Shown one piece after another: positions 12,205 to 23,678 of a stretch of DNA of 64,000 nucleotides. The notes under the pieces are model-generated. The model was given only the letters and a program-made list of their open reading frames with translations, was not told the DNA's origin and did no database searches. This DNA is from Blasia pusilla (lineage: Eukaryota; Marchantiophyta; Marchantiopsida; Blasiales): assembly GCA_050084515.1 (NCBI GenBank), contig CM114274.1, positions 24,552,001-24,616,000 on the forward strand, written 5' to 3'. The first letter of the stretch is position 1; each line of letters begins with the position of its first letter. A program made the translations under genes and the position numbers.

Positions 12205-12605
12205 TAGGTTTAAGCAGTTAAGTTTACGATCTAGATTGTATGCCTTAGGATCTAGGATGTAGTGTGTATGGCCTAGGTTTAAGATCTATAGTCTAGGGTA
12301 TATGAAATTGTATGGCTTAGGATTTTGAAATTTGGATCTAGGGTCTATGGCTTGAGGTTTAGTGTCTATGACTTGGAATTAGGTTTTAGATCTAAGGTTT
12401 ATAGTTTAGGGTATTGGGTCTATATATAGCTTATAATTTAGGGATTGAGGGTCAAGTCTTTGTGGCATAGGTTCTAGGGTCAAAGATCTAAGGTTTAGGG
12501 TACCTATGTTCATGGGTACATTGGGTCTAGGCCTAAACCATAAATCCTAAGATATAAAGATCCTAAACTCTAAGCTATATACCCTAAACCCTAAATTGTA
12601 AGCTT
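12205..12605. repeat. Degenerate telomere-like repeats with an orientation switch
   Basis: From about 12205 to 12525 the plus strand is full of degenerate (G)TTTAGGG-like words (GGTTTAGGGT, TCTAGGGTCTATGG). From about 12530 to 12600 it switches to the complementary sense (CCTAAACC, ACCCTAAACCCTAAA). The plant telomere unit is TTTAGGG. Units are irregular in length, so this could equally be an unrelated low-complexity minisatellite. Confidence 0.5.
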
Positions 12606-12619
12606 CTTTGCCAAGCCTT

Positions 12620-14290
12620 AACCAATATCCCCAATTCGTTTGCCTATATTGGAGCATGTCATCTAATTCCTCAAGGTGCATCCCAAATTGGTGCCTTAAT
12701 TAGTTCAAACATGAAATACGGTTGACCACGCATCACAATTGGTCCCTTGTTCATGGACTTAAGCCGATAAATAGGGAAGGCATTCCAACCTATATGCACT
12801 TATGGTATTCTTTATGGGAACCCCATCTTCCCCTTTTTCCCCCTTGAACCCTTGATTTTGGCCCTCAATCCAAATGTGATTCACAACTTGCGAACTGCAT
12901 ATGACTAGCTATTCCTCAAGACGGCTTGGAACAATTGTCCTCGAGATTCTACGATTATTAAATTCCCAAACACATCTTGGATCTTGGACCCACATTTTAT
13001 GTACCTAATAGCTAGTACGAGTCTTGCCTTTTGGTGTTTTGCGTCCTATGGTTGTTTTGCCATCCATCGTGTTTTAATTTTGACAAGTATACCTTATGTT
13101 GGCTTACTTCTCTTGAATACTCATGTGTTCCTTGATTCTTGCCCTTGACATGGATCTTGGGTCAGACTTTTCACACCCTACTCACCTTTCCCTTATCCCA
13201 ACAAGTAGCTACATCCCTTTCTTGCTTAAGGCTAATCTCATGGCACGTATGCGTCTCACTTTGCATGAGTCCCACGGCCAATGAGTTCATGATTTCTTTT
13301 CGCATAGCCAATGGTAGTTTTTGCTATGATCTGTGTTTTATAGTGATGCTACAAGGTCAAGGGTCAAACTTAAGGCTTGCTAGATCGAGGCACTTCATAC
13401 ACCATTGATGGTGCCTAGGTGACTTGTTGTACCTACAAGTGGCATAGGTATGTCAACATCATGAGGATTTGAAGAGGCAAACCCTAAGCCAACTTAGTAG
13501 AAGCGAGTGTTGAGTACTTTGATGGGGATGGTCACTATGGTGTGTCAGGCTCCATGATTTTTAGCCATGGACTTGGCAACACTAGGAGTTGGATTGTTGG
13601 CTCAGGGGAGGTGTTTCAACTATCCACCATGATGTATGAGCATAGAGAGGTATTGCTTCTTATAGGAAGATAGATGATCAAGAGGTGGTGGCCTTGAACT
13701 TTCAACACATGTAAGGGACTTTCCCTGATGATTTGTGGTAGATCTAACTACTATGTTGGAAAACATGCCAGCGAGCGGCAAATAGAATGAGCTATAGTTA
13801 CACTAGCTATAAGTGTGATGCTTTGGTAGATACACTAAAAGTAGATACACATCCCACCAAATGTTTTTTTGGGTAATTCACTAAAATTATACGGACACAA
13901 TAATCATATTTATTGAATTGTGAAATGAATGCAAACTGCAAGAAATATTTTCCATGAATGTTCCAATATAATAGCAACCTTGGAACACTCGAAAGGAGCA
14001 ATAAAGGTAAATATGCTCACGTACATCGTTGAGCTACAAGGATATTATCAAGGTTAGAGACAATGTATTTTACCTCTAAGTGGTAAAATACATTATCTCT
14101 TACCAAGTTCAACTACCCATGATTCAAGGAAAAATAAAAAGACAAAGAAGAGCATAAGATCAAGTCTAAAAAGACTTAGTAAGATAATGAAAAAAAATAC
14201 AAATAAGCAAACTAAATTCATATAAGAGAGGATGGAAATATAGAGAATCATATTTTCATCCTTTTTCTTATCCACCTCCATTTATTAATA
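12620..14290. other. No recognisable gene
   Basis: Several short frames are present but none shows a domain. A short inverted repeat around TATTTTACCTCTAAGTGGTA lies near 14067-14095. Confidence 0.45.
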
Positions 14291-14291
14291 A

Positions 14292-14495
14292 CTAGTGGAT
14301 GGATGCCCATGCAATGCACAAGTTAATTTAAATCCACCATATGTAATTACCCCATGGCTATTGCCAAAATGATCCCCAAAAAGTCTTAGTTGACCTCTCA
14401 AATTACCTTCGGATGATGCTATTGGCTGAGAGGGTGAAGGGTCAAGAGGAGAGGTGTTCAAAATTCAAAGGGGCACTCTCTAGTAGTAATATAGA
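14292..14495 (-). mobile_element. Mini-Helitron, 204 bp
   Basis: On the minus strand the segment starts A|TCTATATTACTACTAGAG at 14495 and ends with GCATGGGCATCC...CTAG|T at 14292. Both ends match the Helitron family at 9615-11034. There is no coding capacity, so this is a non-autonomous derivative. Confidence 0.65.
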
Positions 14496-14813
14496 TGATC
14501 AAACCAATTTGACAATTAGACACATATAAATTTTTATTTTGTTCACATAATCCAAACCTTTTTACTCATCTCCTTATCTTCTAATACAACCACCGTATCC
14601 CCTCCCCTCTACTTCCCCTTCCTGCTTCCACAACTCACCCACTTCCCCCTTGCACTCCCCTTGCGGTCCCCTACTCTTCCAGACTAGCTTCTAGAATCTT
14701 TCCCACTTTGACTCGCCCTTCCCACATAACATTGTGTGGAACCTTGGTAGATTCAAGGGTTAAGTCCTGAGAGTGAACCATTTTTCTTTGGATTTTCTTG
14801 TGTGATCTTGATA

Positions 14814-14845
14814 TCTATACTATTAAGGGAGAGTGCCATCTCCTT
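14814..14845 (+). mobile_element. Helitron 5' terminus
   Basis: A|TCTATACTATTAAGGGAGAG followed by TGCC is the same 5' terminus as at 9615. The next matching 3' terminus on this strand is at 26586. Whether the two belong to one 11.8-kb element is unproven. Confidence 0.55.
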
Positions 14846-15312
14846 GTGCAAACATCCAATTTTTTGACACCTAGCACTTCGGGCCAAGCAAAAAATAACC
14901 TCAGCCACTCTAACGCATATTGCACCATTTTATAACCGCTCGCTGAGGTTATTTTAAGCCGTTGGATCATGCTCCCTTGGGTCCGTAGGTTTTTTTGGCG
15001 GCCGTAATATTATATAACGGTTTCTTGTTCGGAAAATTTATTTTTTTGGTATTGGAGACAACTAGATCTGCACAATAAGGGAGGTCCATCAATGAAACAC
15101 CCTTTTTGCTTCTGGAAGAGATGTGAAGGCTTCTATAGATCTTGAGGACAAAGAGTATTTTTTTCTTACAAAGGAATTTAAAAATCCCAAATAGTAGTGT
15201 GCGCTTTAGCCTTTGCTTAGGTAATATCATGTCTTTATTTGCATTTACTCATGCAACAAGCATCACAAGCCATTCACTCTTAGTTGAGAGCTTTTGAGCT
15301 TTTGAGCTGTAT

Positions 15313-16655
15313 TCAAATTATTACATGTGTCTTCTTTAAGTAGATTGTATAAGCGTATTGGAGTTTTATTGTGGGTCGTTCATGCAAGATACTAATGTAG
15401 CATATAGCTCTACTCATGCAAGTCACTATTTTCCTTCCTATTCCATTGCCACTATGGACATCTTTTGTGGTGATGATCTCCATTTTTGCCTCTTGAGCTG
15501 ATGCAATTCGCTTTGCTCTCTCCACCGTTGGCCTACACATTCTGTTTCTCTTCACCCCATTTCTAGACTCAAACAGGAATAGTGGATTGAGATCATCCAC
15601 CTTCTCCGGGTACATGTTGACATCAATCTTGGGTTGAATACGAAATGCAAAGGTCTCTGTAATACGAACATGCTCTGAACTTCCTCCGTCTATGAGTTTG
15701 AAACCGGCACTTGTAAGATTGTCCACTTCGTCTTGAGTGCAATTCGTACCTGCAGCGATGGGCCAAATCGTGGGGGTATTCCCCGCAGCTCCAATGGCAG
15801 CCAGATAAGACTTGCGGAAAGCGCAAGATTCATTTGGGCAAAAGAAGTACTTCAATTGATCCCCCATCCTCTTGAAACGATCAAAGGTTTTGAGTCCCCA
15901 AAACCCAGGCAGTGGTCGTCTAGTCCTTGTACAGTTCTTATTTAGGAAAGTGCCGCATGCTCTCCTAATGCCATCAGATCCTGCCCTGCAAGTGGGTCCA
16001 CGTCCGGGGTTGCTCCGAGATATATGCCATCGTTTCAGGTTGCAATCCACCTCCATGACCGGAATCCCATATTGTCTAACCACCCCTGCGACCGGATGTT
16101 GCGAACTTCTAGCAAGGAGGGCTTTTGAAATAAAACATTCACTAATTTTGGAGAAGTTACTCCATCACGGATTTGGGAGCAATCCGGGGTCCCCGAATAC
16201 CTAGGCGGTGTAATTTCCTCATCCAAATCAATCACCGGATTCGTTCCTCGATGCTGCCTCTTCACCTGCTTGAAGTCAAGATACTTATCTAGTCTCCACG
16301 AGTCTCGCTCGGACTGCTCTACCACCATCTGTATGGGACGTCTTGAAACGCGCCCACGAATATCCCCACCAATGTGTACGTCTTGCTCGAGGGGAGTTCC
16401 TGCTAGGCACCGGTTGAAGGCTTCCACATAGAGTTTCTCATCACCAGATCTCACAGCCGCCCTAACATAGAGCTCGTAGATCCAAGGCCCCTTCCTTTTG
16501 TTATGCCTTTTTTGAGGAAGATATGGGATGCTGCAGACTGTAGCATTGCTCTTGCTTGGTCTTGTTGGCATGCCTCCACAAGTGAAATTCTTTGGCATGC
16601 TTGCGACGACCTCCAAGAGGAATGAACACTTTCTACTCCACTTGTGTTGGGGCAT
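15313..16655 (-). pseudogene. Unrecognised protein in two overlapping frames
   Basis: Two long minus-strand frames overlap at 16035-16083: 16655-16035 (206 residues) and 16083-15313 (256 residues). Together they look like one coding sequence with a frameshift, or two exons. The first part is basic and includes KRKGPWIYELYVRAAVRSG and an acidic VIDLDEE. The second has a Cys-containing stretch (CGTFLNKNC, later FFCPNESCAFRKSYLAAIG) that could bind zinc, and ends in a Lys/Arg-rich tail. I do not recognise the family. It lies just upstream of the palindrome-rich region and points the opposite way from the methylase-like relic. It could be a captured gene or an element-specific protein. Confidence 0.4.
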
Positions 16656-16744
16656 AGGGCATTTTCATGAATCTTCAATCCCTATAACGACCCCAATGTG
16701 AGAAGGGAACAAAAATAGCTCAGAATTCAAAGAAATAAGCTACG

Positions 16745-17340
16745 TGTCGGAACCAGACGGTTTGCAAGGCCAAGGCATCCCATGAACGACTATGCGACTT
16801 GTCGTTTCTTGACGTGTTGCAACACCCAGGAACGTCCAATTCGGATGGGTTGCAAGTAAATTTGGCCATGCCACTTGCAACCCGTCCTTTTCTGACTGCT
16901 TGCACACTCATGCAACGCGTCAACCCGTCCTTTTCTGACTGGTTGCACTCTCAGGAAACCCGTCAACCTGTCCGATTCCGACGGGTTGCAAGTAAATTCG
17001 GCCGTGCGACTTGCAACCCGTCGGTTTCCGATTGGTTGCACACCAAGGCAACCCGTTGGTTAGCAACGGGTTGCCTAGGTACCTTGCCTATTACCCCAAG
17101 ATGAGGGAAGCGTACAACCCATCGGCCTCCGACGGGTTGCGCAAGTGTCTCCCTTGTAATGCTTACATGAAGGAAGCGTGCAACCCGTCGGCCTGCGACG
17201 AGTTGCGCGGGTACCTCGCCTTGTTATCCCAAGACGAGGGAAGGATGCAACCCCCCGATCTCTGACGGGTTGCATGGGTACCTCGCGTTCTTGCCCAAGA
17301 TGGCGGAGGCGCGCAACCTGTCAGACTCCGACGGGTTGCC
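16745..17340. repeat. Palindrome cluster upstream of the methylase-like relic
   Basis: About eight copies of a palindrome with half-site GCAACCCGTCGGA and its reverse complement TCCGACGGGTTGC occur here, for example near 16967, 17015, 17113, 17180, 17247 and 17315. Copies are imperfect. Some differ in one arm only, such as CCTTTTCTGAC replacing the centre near 16880 and 16928. The same family continues at 18354 and through 24950. Confidence 0.85.
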
Positions 17341-17365
17341 AGAATAGCTCGGCTAGGACGGATGT

Positions 17366-18346
17366 TGTTGCGCCCCTACTCTCCTTGAACATCAATCTTT
17401 AGTGTTGCGGAAGCGTACATTCAGTAGGACACAACCTCATCGCCAATCTGTGCCCAAACACGCACTCTCGTTAGTCGGGTCTGGGCCAACCAGCGTTCCA
17501 ACCGACCGAGTTCTCCACTCGGCGTCTCATCAAGCTCAACCTTCCTTAATTCCTAGTTTCCAAAACATGGCAAGTCCTTCAAGACTTCCTGATTAGTCTA
17601 GGAATCTAAAACGGCACTTGCGCGCCTAGCAATCCTAACTGTTCAACGGACCTCGTGTGAGTTCCAAACCGAGACCCAAGTAATTGAGTCGCGGGGTGAA
17701 ATCCAAGAGGGATGTCTAAAATTGCCTCCATAAACTTGGTTCAGGTTTTCCAACCCAACCCCAAACTCTCGATCCGTTCCATGCCCTTGAGCCGCCCCAT
17801 GGCGCCCAAAGTGGGGTTCAAGTTCCAAGCACTCCCGGAGACCTTCCCCCTTCCTAGTACTTCTGGGGTTCTCCAATAAGGAAAAGGAGGGTCGGGCCCT
17901 TCATTGTGGCCCTCGACCCGACTCTACTTATAGTCGTTTCCGGGTTGTTTCTCAGCCACTGCTTTAGTGGCTTGCAGAGATCTTTAGTGCGTTTGAGCTG
18001 GCTTTCCATAAGCCTTCCAACGTATCCTTGTTTAATCCAAACGCATCTTGGCGCTAAAAGTTATGGTTATAAATACAGTCAGAAACTCTCAAACGCTAGT
18101 GGCATTCCAAATCCGGATTCTTCCTTTGACAACCCACTTTCTAGACTCGACTCCTTTCAAGTCTTATGCCGCGTTTGGTCTAGGTTTCTCAGTTGCGACC
18201 ACAACATCTGAAACGCGAAGCCTCACTTGCATCTCGTCTCTTGTCTCTTCTTCGAGACTACTCCAACGCGCAAACCATCTTAGCGTGAGCCCGCTAATGT
18301 TCCGATGTTCTGCTTGGCACTCGTTTGGTCATGAGGGTCGCGACAG
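17366..18346 (+). mobile_element. Solo LTR, 981 bp
   Basis: It begins TGTTGCGCC and ends GTCGCGACA, giving TG...CA ends. It is flanked by GATGT (17361-17365) and GATGC (18347-18351), a five-base target duplication with one change. A diverged copy lies on the minus strand at 31824-30623 with a perfect target duplication. No internal retroelement sequence is attached, so this is a solo LTR. It sits directly upstream of the TATA box of the methylase-like relic and splits the palindrome cluster. Confidence 0.75.
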
Positions 18347-18469
18347 ATGCCTCCAACCCGTCGGAGACCGTCGGGTTGGTGGTTTTCACGTCCAGACCTC
18401 CATAACGGCCGACATGTTGCCGTCGGAACGACGGTGCAACCCAACAGTCAGCCCAACGGCTCAAAAAGT

Positions 18470-18477
18470 ATAAATAG
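18470..18477 (+). promoter_or_regulatory. Candidate TATA box
   Basis: TATAAATA lies about 190 bp before the ATG at 18665 and downstream of the solo LTR. Spacing fits a core promoter for the relic gene; no start site can be shown. Confidence 0.45.
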
Positions 18478-19970
18478 GCTAGAGTTCGCTCATTTCCGGT
18501 TTTTCGTTTCGCGATCTCGATTGCTCTTCAGTGCAGCAACGGACCAGATACCAAGGGGCGCTTTACACGGCGACTCATCTCGAGACGATTTGAGCGACTC
18601 ATGAAGGTGACTCATCATGCATAGAAAGTAATTTCATTGTCGAAGAGGTGGCATTTCGGGAACAATGACGAGGAAAAAATCTCAAGCAAGCAAGGCAGGG
18701 AGCTTCACTCCCAAGTCCAAGACTCCTACATCACCATCTCCAGGGCCTCGTTCGGCCAATGAGATAAAGCAGCAAGAGATCGAGGAGCGCGAAAGGGAAG
18801 CAGAGATGCAGAGGTAGGAGCTTCTTGCAAAACGTGTTAAGGAGGCGCTTGAAAAACACAACGCGGAGGTTGAGGCGTTGTAGGCCTTGAAGAAAAGGAT
18901 CGCCGAGGAGAAGCGTGCAAACAAGCATATGGACGGGTCGGTGAGAAGAGCAGAATTGGCAAAAGCTTGAAGGGAAAAAGTGATTGCCATTGAAGAAAGC
19001 CCGACCCGTCCAACCGAAAGTGTTGAGATGCAAGAAATATCTCCGATGAAGTCCGGGGACACAATCAATATAAAATCGGCTAAGGAAATGGGCGAGGTTC
19101 AAGTGACGGACGATGAGGTCATGAGGATCGCTAGCGTAGAGATGGTGGACATCTCTGAAGAAGGAGGAGAGCGGTCTTCCTCGTCACTTAGCCCGGCGGA
19201 AGAAATCGACCTCTATCGGATCGACAAGTGTCCAATGGACTTGCCAGCTGCTGTCCTAGAGCAGTTGGCGGGCCAAGACACCGACCCAATCTTTGAGCGG
19301 GTAAGATATGATCTTTGTTCTTTGAGTTATGTGAAGGCCTATGTTGCAATTCATTGGCAATTCAGTGTAGTTATTGACCTTGTCCCCGTTGTGACGGGTG
19401 GTAAAGCAGATGGCACTGATGGAGGGCCACAACGCCCTGAGAATTCCACTTTGCCGATTGCGGACAATGGAGTACGTCCGCGAAATTTAGTCTGACGAGG
19501 ATATTGCGAAGCTGAAACAATCGGCAGCGACAGCATCCTACGTCGACAACTTCCCTCCGTTCTATGTTCAGCCTTACGATGAACATCGAACCCAAGTGCT
19601 AGTGACGGAGGAGGACTTGGAAGCGCTTGACACATTCCGGAGGATGAGAGATCAGGAATTCAGAAGGGGGATTTAGGGGACGGAATTCAGCTGGATACGG
19701 AACCTATATTTCTTCATCTCGGATGGAAACCACATGTTCATGGCGTGGACCCAGTTTGGAGAGGAGCGCCAAAACTTATTGGAGGCGCATTTGTGCGTGA
19801 AGGCAATCGTGCTACATCCATACCCTCATCACATGGCAACCGTGGAGATGGCCATGCATGCCATGAACACGTAAGTTTCCTCTTCCTTTATTTTGATTGC
19901 TGCAAACTGTCAGACTCCGATGAGTTGTTTAACTAGTGGTAACAAAACACCTGATGCCAACGAGTTGCTT

Positions 19971-20230
19971 GACTGGCCGCTATTTTTAGGATGTTTTTGG
20001 CCAAAAGAAACTCGTCGAAGTCCGACAAGTTGCTCGACTGGCCGCTATTTTTAGGATGTTTTTGGCCGAAAGCAACTCGTCGGAGTCTGACGAGTTGCTT
20101 GACTGGCCGCTATTTTTAGGATGTTTTTGGCCGAAAGAAACTCGTCGGAGTTTGACGAGTTTCTTGATTGGCCATTTTTTCTAGGATGTTTTTGGCCGAA
20201 AGCAACTCGTCGGATCCCAACGGGTTGCAT
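19971..20230. repeat. 65-bp tandem array, four units, inside an intron
   Basis: Units start at 19971, 20036, 20101 and 20166. Each contains GGATGTTTTTGGCC and one imperfect palindrome of the CGTCGGA type (ACTCGTCGGAGT...GACGAGT). The array lies in the 19871-20575 intron of the relic gene and shows the palindrome being amplified with its flanks. Confidence 0.93.
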
Positions 20231-20310
20231 TCGCCGGCACAAGTAGGTGATTGGAGTAGGGGAGCTTCATTTTTGGCGTTAAATTGCAGCTTTACTTGAA
20301 ATTGCGCAAT

Positions 20311-20530
20311 TTGTCGGACTCCGACGGGTTGATATGTTCACTTTTTCAGCGGAGACCACTCTCTCAATACAAATTATCTGACAACCCATCGGAGTCCGAC
20401 GGGTTGTAAGCACGCAATCACAAATCTGAATGCAATCCGTCGGACTTCAAAGGGTTGCAATATTTAGCTCGTAGCTACCATTCCAACCATGAGATATGGC
20501 AACCTGTCGGAGTCTGATGGGTTGCAGGAA
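20311..20530. repeat. Four palindromes in the same intron
   Basis: Copies lie near 20313, 20382-20406, 20434 and 20500. The copy at 20382-20406 is close to a perfect 25-mer, with a single mismatch between its arms plus the central base. Arms read CAACCC(A/G)TCGGA and its reverse complement. Confidence 0.88.
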
Positions 20531-22599
20531 CCCAAGTAGCTTGCAAAAGTTCTTATATTTTGTTTGGATGTGCAGGATTGTATCTGAGGGGAATGTCACC
20601 CACCATTGGATCCAGGATTGCGATCAGGTGAAGAAAGTGCTAACAACGCACCCGACAGAGTACAAGAGGTTCTTGGGCGACGCCCTTGTAAATGAGATGC
20701 TGGCGAAGGGGTGACTTGGGCAAATACATTTATTTCCCAAGATGCAGCCGTGATAATCCTTTGCTGATCGAAGATACAGGCCGCCAAGAAGAGCGCTTCA
20801 TTGGAGCTGGAGCGTAGGGAGAACGTGTCTGTGTCTGAGCGTGCTAAGATTCATCCAAGCTGCAGTATCTGCCGCTACAAAGTACACTCCAAGCAAGATG
20901 CAGCGCTACATTGCCATTCTCAACCTCGAACTTGGCCCTGATTTCTACAAGGAGATGAAGGCAATAATCAAGCACTAGCGGAAGAGGGATGAAGATCCGC
21001 AGGGTCGAAAAGTCTAGACAAGGAAAGTCTCTTGACTGCGTCCATAGATTTTCAGAATTTAGGAGAATCCAACTGATGAAAATCAGTCTCGAGGGCATAG
21101 AGACCCAAAAGAGGGTGGCACACCATCCTCCAGGTGTCTCTGATCCAGTAATCTCCCACTAGCTCCGTGAATGGTCATTCTGGGACGCGTTGCGGCTTCT
21201 CGGGAAGTCCATGCTCGTGGGTCTCCAAGCGGAGCTGAAAAAAATAGAGCCGATTCGGAGGAAGCAAACTCGAGAGTCTTTGAAGATTTCGAACTTTGGC
21301 TGGATGACATCCGGGACAAGCCCATAAAAAACCCACGCTTCAAGACGATGTTCATAGATCACACATCCTCCCTCATGCAGACCTTGATGAAGAAAAGGAA
21401 TTTCGCAAAGAAAAAGCGAGATCTTTAGGAGCAGGCAACCGATGCATCTTGACTAAGAGATGCCCAACGCATGATGTTCAGGTACCTCATCCATTGTAAG
21501 AATGCAGGTACGTGGCAAAAAATACCGGCAGCCTGCAAATTGTGGGCTTCTCCGCCTGATGGAGAGACATTTTCCATTAACGACATGGAGATGGCTCAAA
21601 GCATGTCCGACTGGGAGGTGGAGAATTGCCCCATCTAGCTAGACTTCAACGACCCCGAGGACATCACCAATTACAACCTTTAACGGGTGTATGATGCAAT
21701 GGCCGCAGGTAGGGACGACATCCCAAATTTTGTGTAGCCTGAAGACTTTTTCGAAGAAGATGTGGAGGAGCAAGCCCTCGAGACAGCGGAGTTGGTGTCC
21801 AAGGTCGTCACCACCAAGGACAAATCTACAGCGGGTCTCAAAGCCAAGGCAAGGGGATCGAAGAATTCCGAGGCCGAGTCTTCCCAAAAGAGGCTGAGAA
21901 TTCTAGGCGAGAGGCGGAATCGTCCGGGCGAGCAGGGAGAGAGGGTCGGACCATGTCCTCCGCCAAAAAAACTCCACCCGAGTCTGAGGTAATAGAGATC
22001 CCTAAACCCATCAAGCCGACCGCAGACTCGGGAGAAGCGGAAGCGAGAGGCGCCAGGTTTGTCCCACGGAGCAGACCTAGATGTGGAATACACTCCATCA
22101 TCCTTGGAAAGACATAGAGAAACAACGACCCGGACAAGCGTCATCACTCACTGCACGAATCTTCTGGATGAGCTGCAAAGTTTCAGTTCCCAAGTGTCGA
22201 CACCTGCCATCGAAAAATTGACAATGCTGGGACGGAAGCTTCAACGAAACGGGCGAGCTCCATGGACGGTCCATGGGGAGGTTGAGGAGGTGGCAGTGGA
22301 TCTCCTCGTGGCTGATTTGCCCTTGGGGTTGCGCTTGTGGGATGAGAATCCGTCTGACGGTGTCCCAGACTAGAATCTCCCTCTTTCTTATGACCAAGTC
22401 ATGCTCTTGTTTTCCTTTGTACACGCTTATCTCACTGACGGGGGCTATTTCTTGGTCTTGACTAGAGGGAGCAAGGACGAGCTCTTCAACCTGCAGTGCG
22501 TCAAGAGGTCGCTGAAGTGGAGGACGGCGCAATAGTGGGTCATCAAGAACAAGTATCCACTCCGATCGGCGACGAGTCAAATCCGGGTAAGGGCTCTAA

Positions 22600-22950
22600 A
22601 TCCATATACAAATTGTCTTGCTCCAATGGGTTGCATCTCTGCATGCAACCCGTCAGATTGTCTGAGTTGGAGACTTTGGTGGTACAATCTGTCTGAAAGC
22701 GACGGGTTGCAAATTTACCGCAAGTCTCCATTGGGTGAATGCAACCCATCAGAACGTGAAGGGTTGCAAGTGCTTATGCTTTTCCTTGTGTTTTTGGAAT
22801 GATGCAACCCGTCTGAAAGCAACAAGTTGCTCTTAGCCAACCATGGGCTGCTCTAAGCCAGCAACCTGTCGCCTTCCGACGGGTTGCTCATGGCAAAAGA
22901 AATCATTACTCTTGTAAAACAACCCGTCGGACTCCGATAGGTTGCTCCAA
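22600..22950. repeat. Palindrome cluster in the intron before the last exon
   Basis: Six or more copies lie in the 22587-23168 intron, including 22861-22887 and 22920-22944. Several have mismatched arms, for example GTCTGAAAGC centres at 22688 and 22810. Exons on either side contain none that I can find. Confidence 0.85.
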
Positions 22951-23678
22951 TGTTACGACTATTACTAAGTTCTCTGGGGTTAAGCGAAGTTCTTTGGGGA
23001 GGAGTTGCACATTGTGTCACCATTCTGATAGTAGACCTTTCTTGTTGTTGCATACTGAAATTAGCTCTTTCTTGTTGCTGACATTGTTTCCAACCTGCTT
23101 CTTAACATATGGACTACTCCTTTGTCTACTATTTTGTAAGACCCGAGCACAACTTCCAAGTGTTTCAGATCCTCGATCCAGTGGATCCATGCTCTGATGG
23201 GTAGAGCTTAGATAATTTATACAATTCCCCCCCGGGAATTTACATGCAAAATGGTACCCCCTTACTTGTAGGAAAGGAAAAGTCGCCAGTGCTTATGCAA
23301 ATGCTCATCGAGCTCTGCTCAAGGCCGGGTGACTTGGTGTTCGACTTAGTGGGCCTTTTAGGGGCGAGTATGAGAGGCGCCTGGCAGAGTGGCAGGAACA
23401 TTCTCTGCCTTGAGGGAAGGCAGGAACTGTTTGGCCTTTGCAAATAGGAAAAGGCAGATTACGATAGGCTAGTTGGGGCGTGCAACTCTCCTCCGAAGCC
23501 GAGAGCTCCGGTTCCAGACCCACCATTGGTAGTGACACCATCGTCACTTCCCACGATTCCAAAAATCGGGAGGGCAAGGTCGACAATAATTCTAGAAGAG
23601 CTCTCGGACGATGATGAGTGAGTTCAAAGAACTCAAGGACCCAGCTTGACTGCAGCGTTTTGGAGTAGGGATTTATTT

